Below, piece after piece: positions 23,980 through 25,843 of a stretch of DNA of 25,843 nt (positions within the stretch are counted from its first letter, which is position 1; each line of letters starts with the position of its first letter). The stretch comes from CAZXVW01 sp964644025. Its GTDB lineage: Bacteria; Acidobacteriota; Terriglobia; Bryobacterales; Bryobacteraceae. The position numbers were made by a program, and so were the translations under genes. The notes below the pieces were generated by a model. That model searched no databases, was not told the origin of the DNA, and worked only from the letters and a program-made list of their open reading frames with translations. The stretch is from assembly GCA_964644025.1 (NCBI GenBank), contig CAZXVW010000038.1, positions 1 to 25,843 of the forward strand, in the 5' to 3' direction.

Positions 23980-25632
23980 ATGAAACATTTCCGTAACGCA
24001 TGGTTACTGACCGCTATGATGGCGCTGAGCCAGCCGCTGGCGCCGCCTGCCGTTCGTGGCGCGACACTGGCCCAAGCTCAGCGGCAAAAGATGGGCGCGG
24101 CCCGCGTGTACCTGAACTTCGCCATCAATTGCCATGACTGGGTGAATCCGAAGTTGAGCAGTGCCACGGTGCTGCGCGCGGCCCGCTTCCTGGCCAAGCA
24201 TGGAGTGAAAGCGGATTTCTACGTCACCGGCCCGCTGTGCCGCGCCTGGGCGGAGAAGGCCCCGGGAACCATCGAGGAACTGACCCGGTTGGGGATGGGG
24301 CTCGGCTACCACCAGCGGATGCCCCACCCGATCTTCTTTCCCCCGACCTTGCGCGCGCTCATCGGAAAACCGCCCGGCGAGGTTTACCAGACGCTGGTCC
24401 GGTATGAGTCCGAGGAGCTGGACCTGAGAACGGGCAATACCGTACCCGGCAAGGCCGGCGGCTACGCCCTGGTGAAACAAAAGGCCGGCGACGCTCCGCT
24501 GGCGCTCGGCGCCGGTACGGCTCCGCCGTACCTGATGGCGATGGACCGCGAGATCCTCCGCCGGATGGGCGCGCGCATGGTGGTGGCCTATCACAGCCGC
24601 GGCGATGAGCAATACCCGCTGATTTGGTGGCAGGGCCTGCTGGCGCGCCCGTCGGATTTCAGCGTGGTCCGGGTGCCGCCAAACAGCCGGCAACGCGCCG
24701 CCGGGCGCAACGTGCTGCCGCGCGGGACGGCCGCCGGGGAAGAAGCCGGGTCGTTCTGGTGGGCGGCGATTCATGACCCGGAGGCGCAACCGCACCGGCC
24801 CGCCAGGTACCTGGAGAGTAAAATGGCCGGGCTGCCGCGGGACCGCGTCACCTACGTAACCTCGCTGATTCACGAGAACAACTGGTACCTGACGAGCAAC
24901 TCTTTCAACGCGATCTACTACGAGGGCCGCGCCAAACGCCGGCCGCGCCGGCCGCCGTTCGACATCGAGGGAACTCCTCGGGTGCCGCTCCGGCCGAAGG
25001 GCGACACCGAAAAAATCTGGCAGTGGTGGGAGGAACTGGTCAAGTTCGTGGCCGCCAACCGCCAGGTGCGGGTGGTCACGGCCGCCGACCTGCTTCACCG
25101 CGTCCGCCGGGATGACCTGGAACGCACCTACGACCGGCAGACACTGGAAGCGGCGGCCCGCCAGCTTACCGAAGTGGATAGCTTTCCCCCGCAATTCCTG
25201 GTGGTTTCCGGCGCCGCCGGTGAAGACGCATTGTCGCTCTCCGATGCTGTCCAGGCGATCACGCGGGCCATTGCCGCCGAGCCTGGCAAGGATCCCTTCG
25301 CCGTACGGACGATGCTCGGTCCGATCCGGGATCGCGGCCCGCGGCGGGAGCGCGGGGCTGCGCCACCGCTGACCAGCGCTTTCACTGCCCGTGCCGCCGA
25401 CGTGCGCGCGGCAGCGCGGCGGCTGGTCTCGGAAATCCAGAAGCCGGGCCAACCCGACGCGCTGCCAGCCACCGTGCGAATCGGCGATCACGAGGCCGAA
25501 CTCGAAGCCTACCTGTACGCGGCCGCGAAGGTGCTGCTCGGAGCGAAAGGGACGCTCGAGGTGCCGGCGCTGAAACAGGCCAGCCCGGACCCGGCGCGGT
25601 GGACGATCAAGCCGGCGCGAATGGCGCAGTAG
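23980..25632 (+). CDS. Secreted polysaccharide deacetylase-like (NodB-like) protein with C-terminal cell-wall-binding-like repeats
   Basis: The open frame extends upstream into the glycosidase gene; the ATG at 23980 is chosen because AGGGA lies about seven bases before it and a signal peptide follows (helix to about residue 28, ending AVRGA). The 550-residue protein has a NodB-like core. VYLNFAINCHDW (43-54) stands where the TFDDG motif normally is, with H52 and D53. VKADFYVTG (76-84) is the second strand, and GLGYHQRMPHP (108-118) gives H111 and H116 where the zinc-binding H-x3-H motif is expected. The motifs are altered, so activity is uncertain. Residues about 385-430 and 470-530 form two similar helical repeats that look like pseudomurein-binding repeats. 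It is probably cotranscribed with the glycosidase. Confidence 0.55.
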   Translation: MKHFRNAWLLTAMMALSQPLAPPAVRGATLAQAQRQKMGAARVYLNFAINCHDWVNPKLSSATVLRAARFLAKHGVKADFYVTGPLCRAWAEKAPGTIEELTRLGMGLGYHQRMPHPIFFPPTLRALIGKPPGEVYQTLVRYESEELDLRTGNTVPGKAGGYALVKQKAGDAPLALGAGTAPPYLMAMDREILRRMGARMVVAYHSRGDEQYPLIWWQGLLARPSDFSVVRVPPNSRQRAAGRNVLPRGTAAGEEAGSFWWAAIHDPEAQPHRPARYLESKMAGLPRDRVTYVTSLIHENNWYLTSNSFNAIYYEGRAKRRPRRPPFDIEGTPRVPLRPKGDTEKIWQWWEELVKFVAANRQVRVVTAADLLHRVRRDDLERTYDRQTLEAAARQLTEVDSFPPQFLVVSGAAGEDALSLSDAVQAITRAIAAEPGKDPFAVRTMLGPIRDRGPRRERGAAPPLTSAFTARAADVRAAARRLVSEIQKPGQPDALPATVRIGDHEAELEAYLYAAAKVLLGAKGTLEVPALKQASPDPARWTIKPARMAQ

Positions 25633-25678
25633 GGGAAGGGCCGCTGGTCCTTGGTCGGGTCGCGGTTTCATTCGTGGA

Positions 25679-25733
25679 GGGACAGTCCGCCTGTGTCCAC
25701 TCCGCTGCGCTCCGGGACACAGGGGACAGTCCC
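25679..25733. repeat. Imperfect palindrome core, copy 1 (REP-like)
   Basis: CCTGTGTCC pairs with GGACACAGG to form a nine-base-pair stem around a loop containing GCTGCGCTCC. The outer arms GGACAGTCC and GGACAGTCC are near self-complementary. The layout resembles REP-type elements, which form hairpins in single-stranded DNA or RNA. Confidence 0.65.
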
Positions 25734-25790
25734 GGACGTTGCTGGTCGGTCGTCCGTGGTCCTTGGCCGGGGGGTGGTTGGAGTCGAAGA

Positions 25791-25843
25791 GGGACAGTCC
25801 GCCTGTGTCCACTTCGCTGCGCTCCGGGACACAGGGGACAGTC
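25791..25843. repeat. Imperfect palindrome core, copy 2 (REP-like, 3' end cut)
   Basis: Same hairpin as copy 1 with a single C-to-T change in the loop region at 25814. The final bases of the right arm lie beyond the window. Confidence 0.65.

Larger units (their letters stand above)
25645..25843. repeat. 112-bp tandem repeat, two copies (second cut by window end)
   Basis: Copy 1 starts TGGTCCTTGG at 25645 and copy 2 starts at 25757, exactly 112 bases later. The palindromic cores (25677-25731 and 25789-25843) have the same 112-base offset and differ at one position (C at 25702, T at 25814). The stretch between the TGGTCCTTGG start and the core has diverged, so only parts are conserved. The array may continue past the window. 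Confidence 0.8.

Noticed and set aside
23320..25632. Longer deacetylase frame starting inside the glycosidase gene
   Set aside because: The first 220 codons overlap a supported gene in another frame, and the signal peptide begins at the ATG at 23980.
24004..25812. Long antisense frame opposite the deacetylase-like gene, running into the repeat
   Set aside because: No family features; the sense strand has a signal peptide and ribosome site.

Overview
The window is a GC-rich bacterial chromosome segment. It carries the 3' half of a division and cell-wall (dcw) cluster, a Tat-exported molybdenum hydroxylase operon, a minus-strand block of envelope-stress and signalling genes, two secreted carbohydrate-active proteins, and the start of a repeat array. 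Gene content and style suggest an Acidobacteriota genome of the Solibacter/Bryobacterales type: a Tat-signalled three-subunit molybdenum hydroxylase, a GT-C membrane protein with a discoidin-like tail, and palindromic intergenic repeats. This assignment is an inference; no rRNA or other phylogenetic marker was compared.

Positions 1-9499 (+) hold mraY (5' end cut off), murD, ftsW, murG, murC, ftsQ, ftsA and ftsZ. Most junctions overlap or abut, so this reads as one operon running from lipid I synthesis through lipid II and its polymerase to the Z-ring. murB and ddl, often found between murC and ftsQ, are absent here. Converging on ftsZ is a secreted protein joining an extracellular domain seen in PEP-CTERM-type proteins to a C-terminal SPOR (septal peptidoglycan-binding) domain.

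Positions 11071-15219 (+) form a second operon. A good extended -10 promoter is followed by a Tat-signalled 2Fe-2S subunit, a molybdopterin subunit and an FAD subunit (PaoABC-like, in a different order). A 67-residue protein with six cysteines and a strong terminator end the operon. Next comes a GT-C membrane protein with a discoidin-like C-terminal domain (15289-17466).

Positions 17488-22309 (-) hold a KdpD/KdpE-like two-component pair, a DegP/HtrA protease and, last, a 245-residue protein. I read that protein as a membrane-anchored, stand-alone and catalytically degraded nucleotide-binding domain of a plasma-membrane H+-ATPase-type (P3A) P-type ATPase. It is the most unusual gene in the window. 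Helically phased TAAG boxes lie between the regulator and htrA.

Positions 22355-25632 (+) hold a Tat-signalled GH51-like glycosidase and a secreted polysaccharide-deacetylase-like protein with two C-terminal repeats that resemble pseudomurein-binding repeats. The window ends in two copies of a 112-bp tandem repeat, each with a near-palindromic core. No tRNA, rRNA, CRISPR array or transposase gene was seen.
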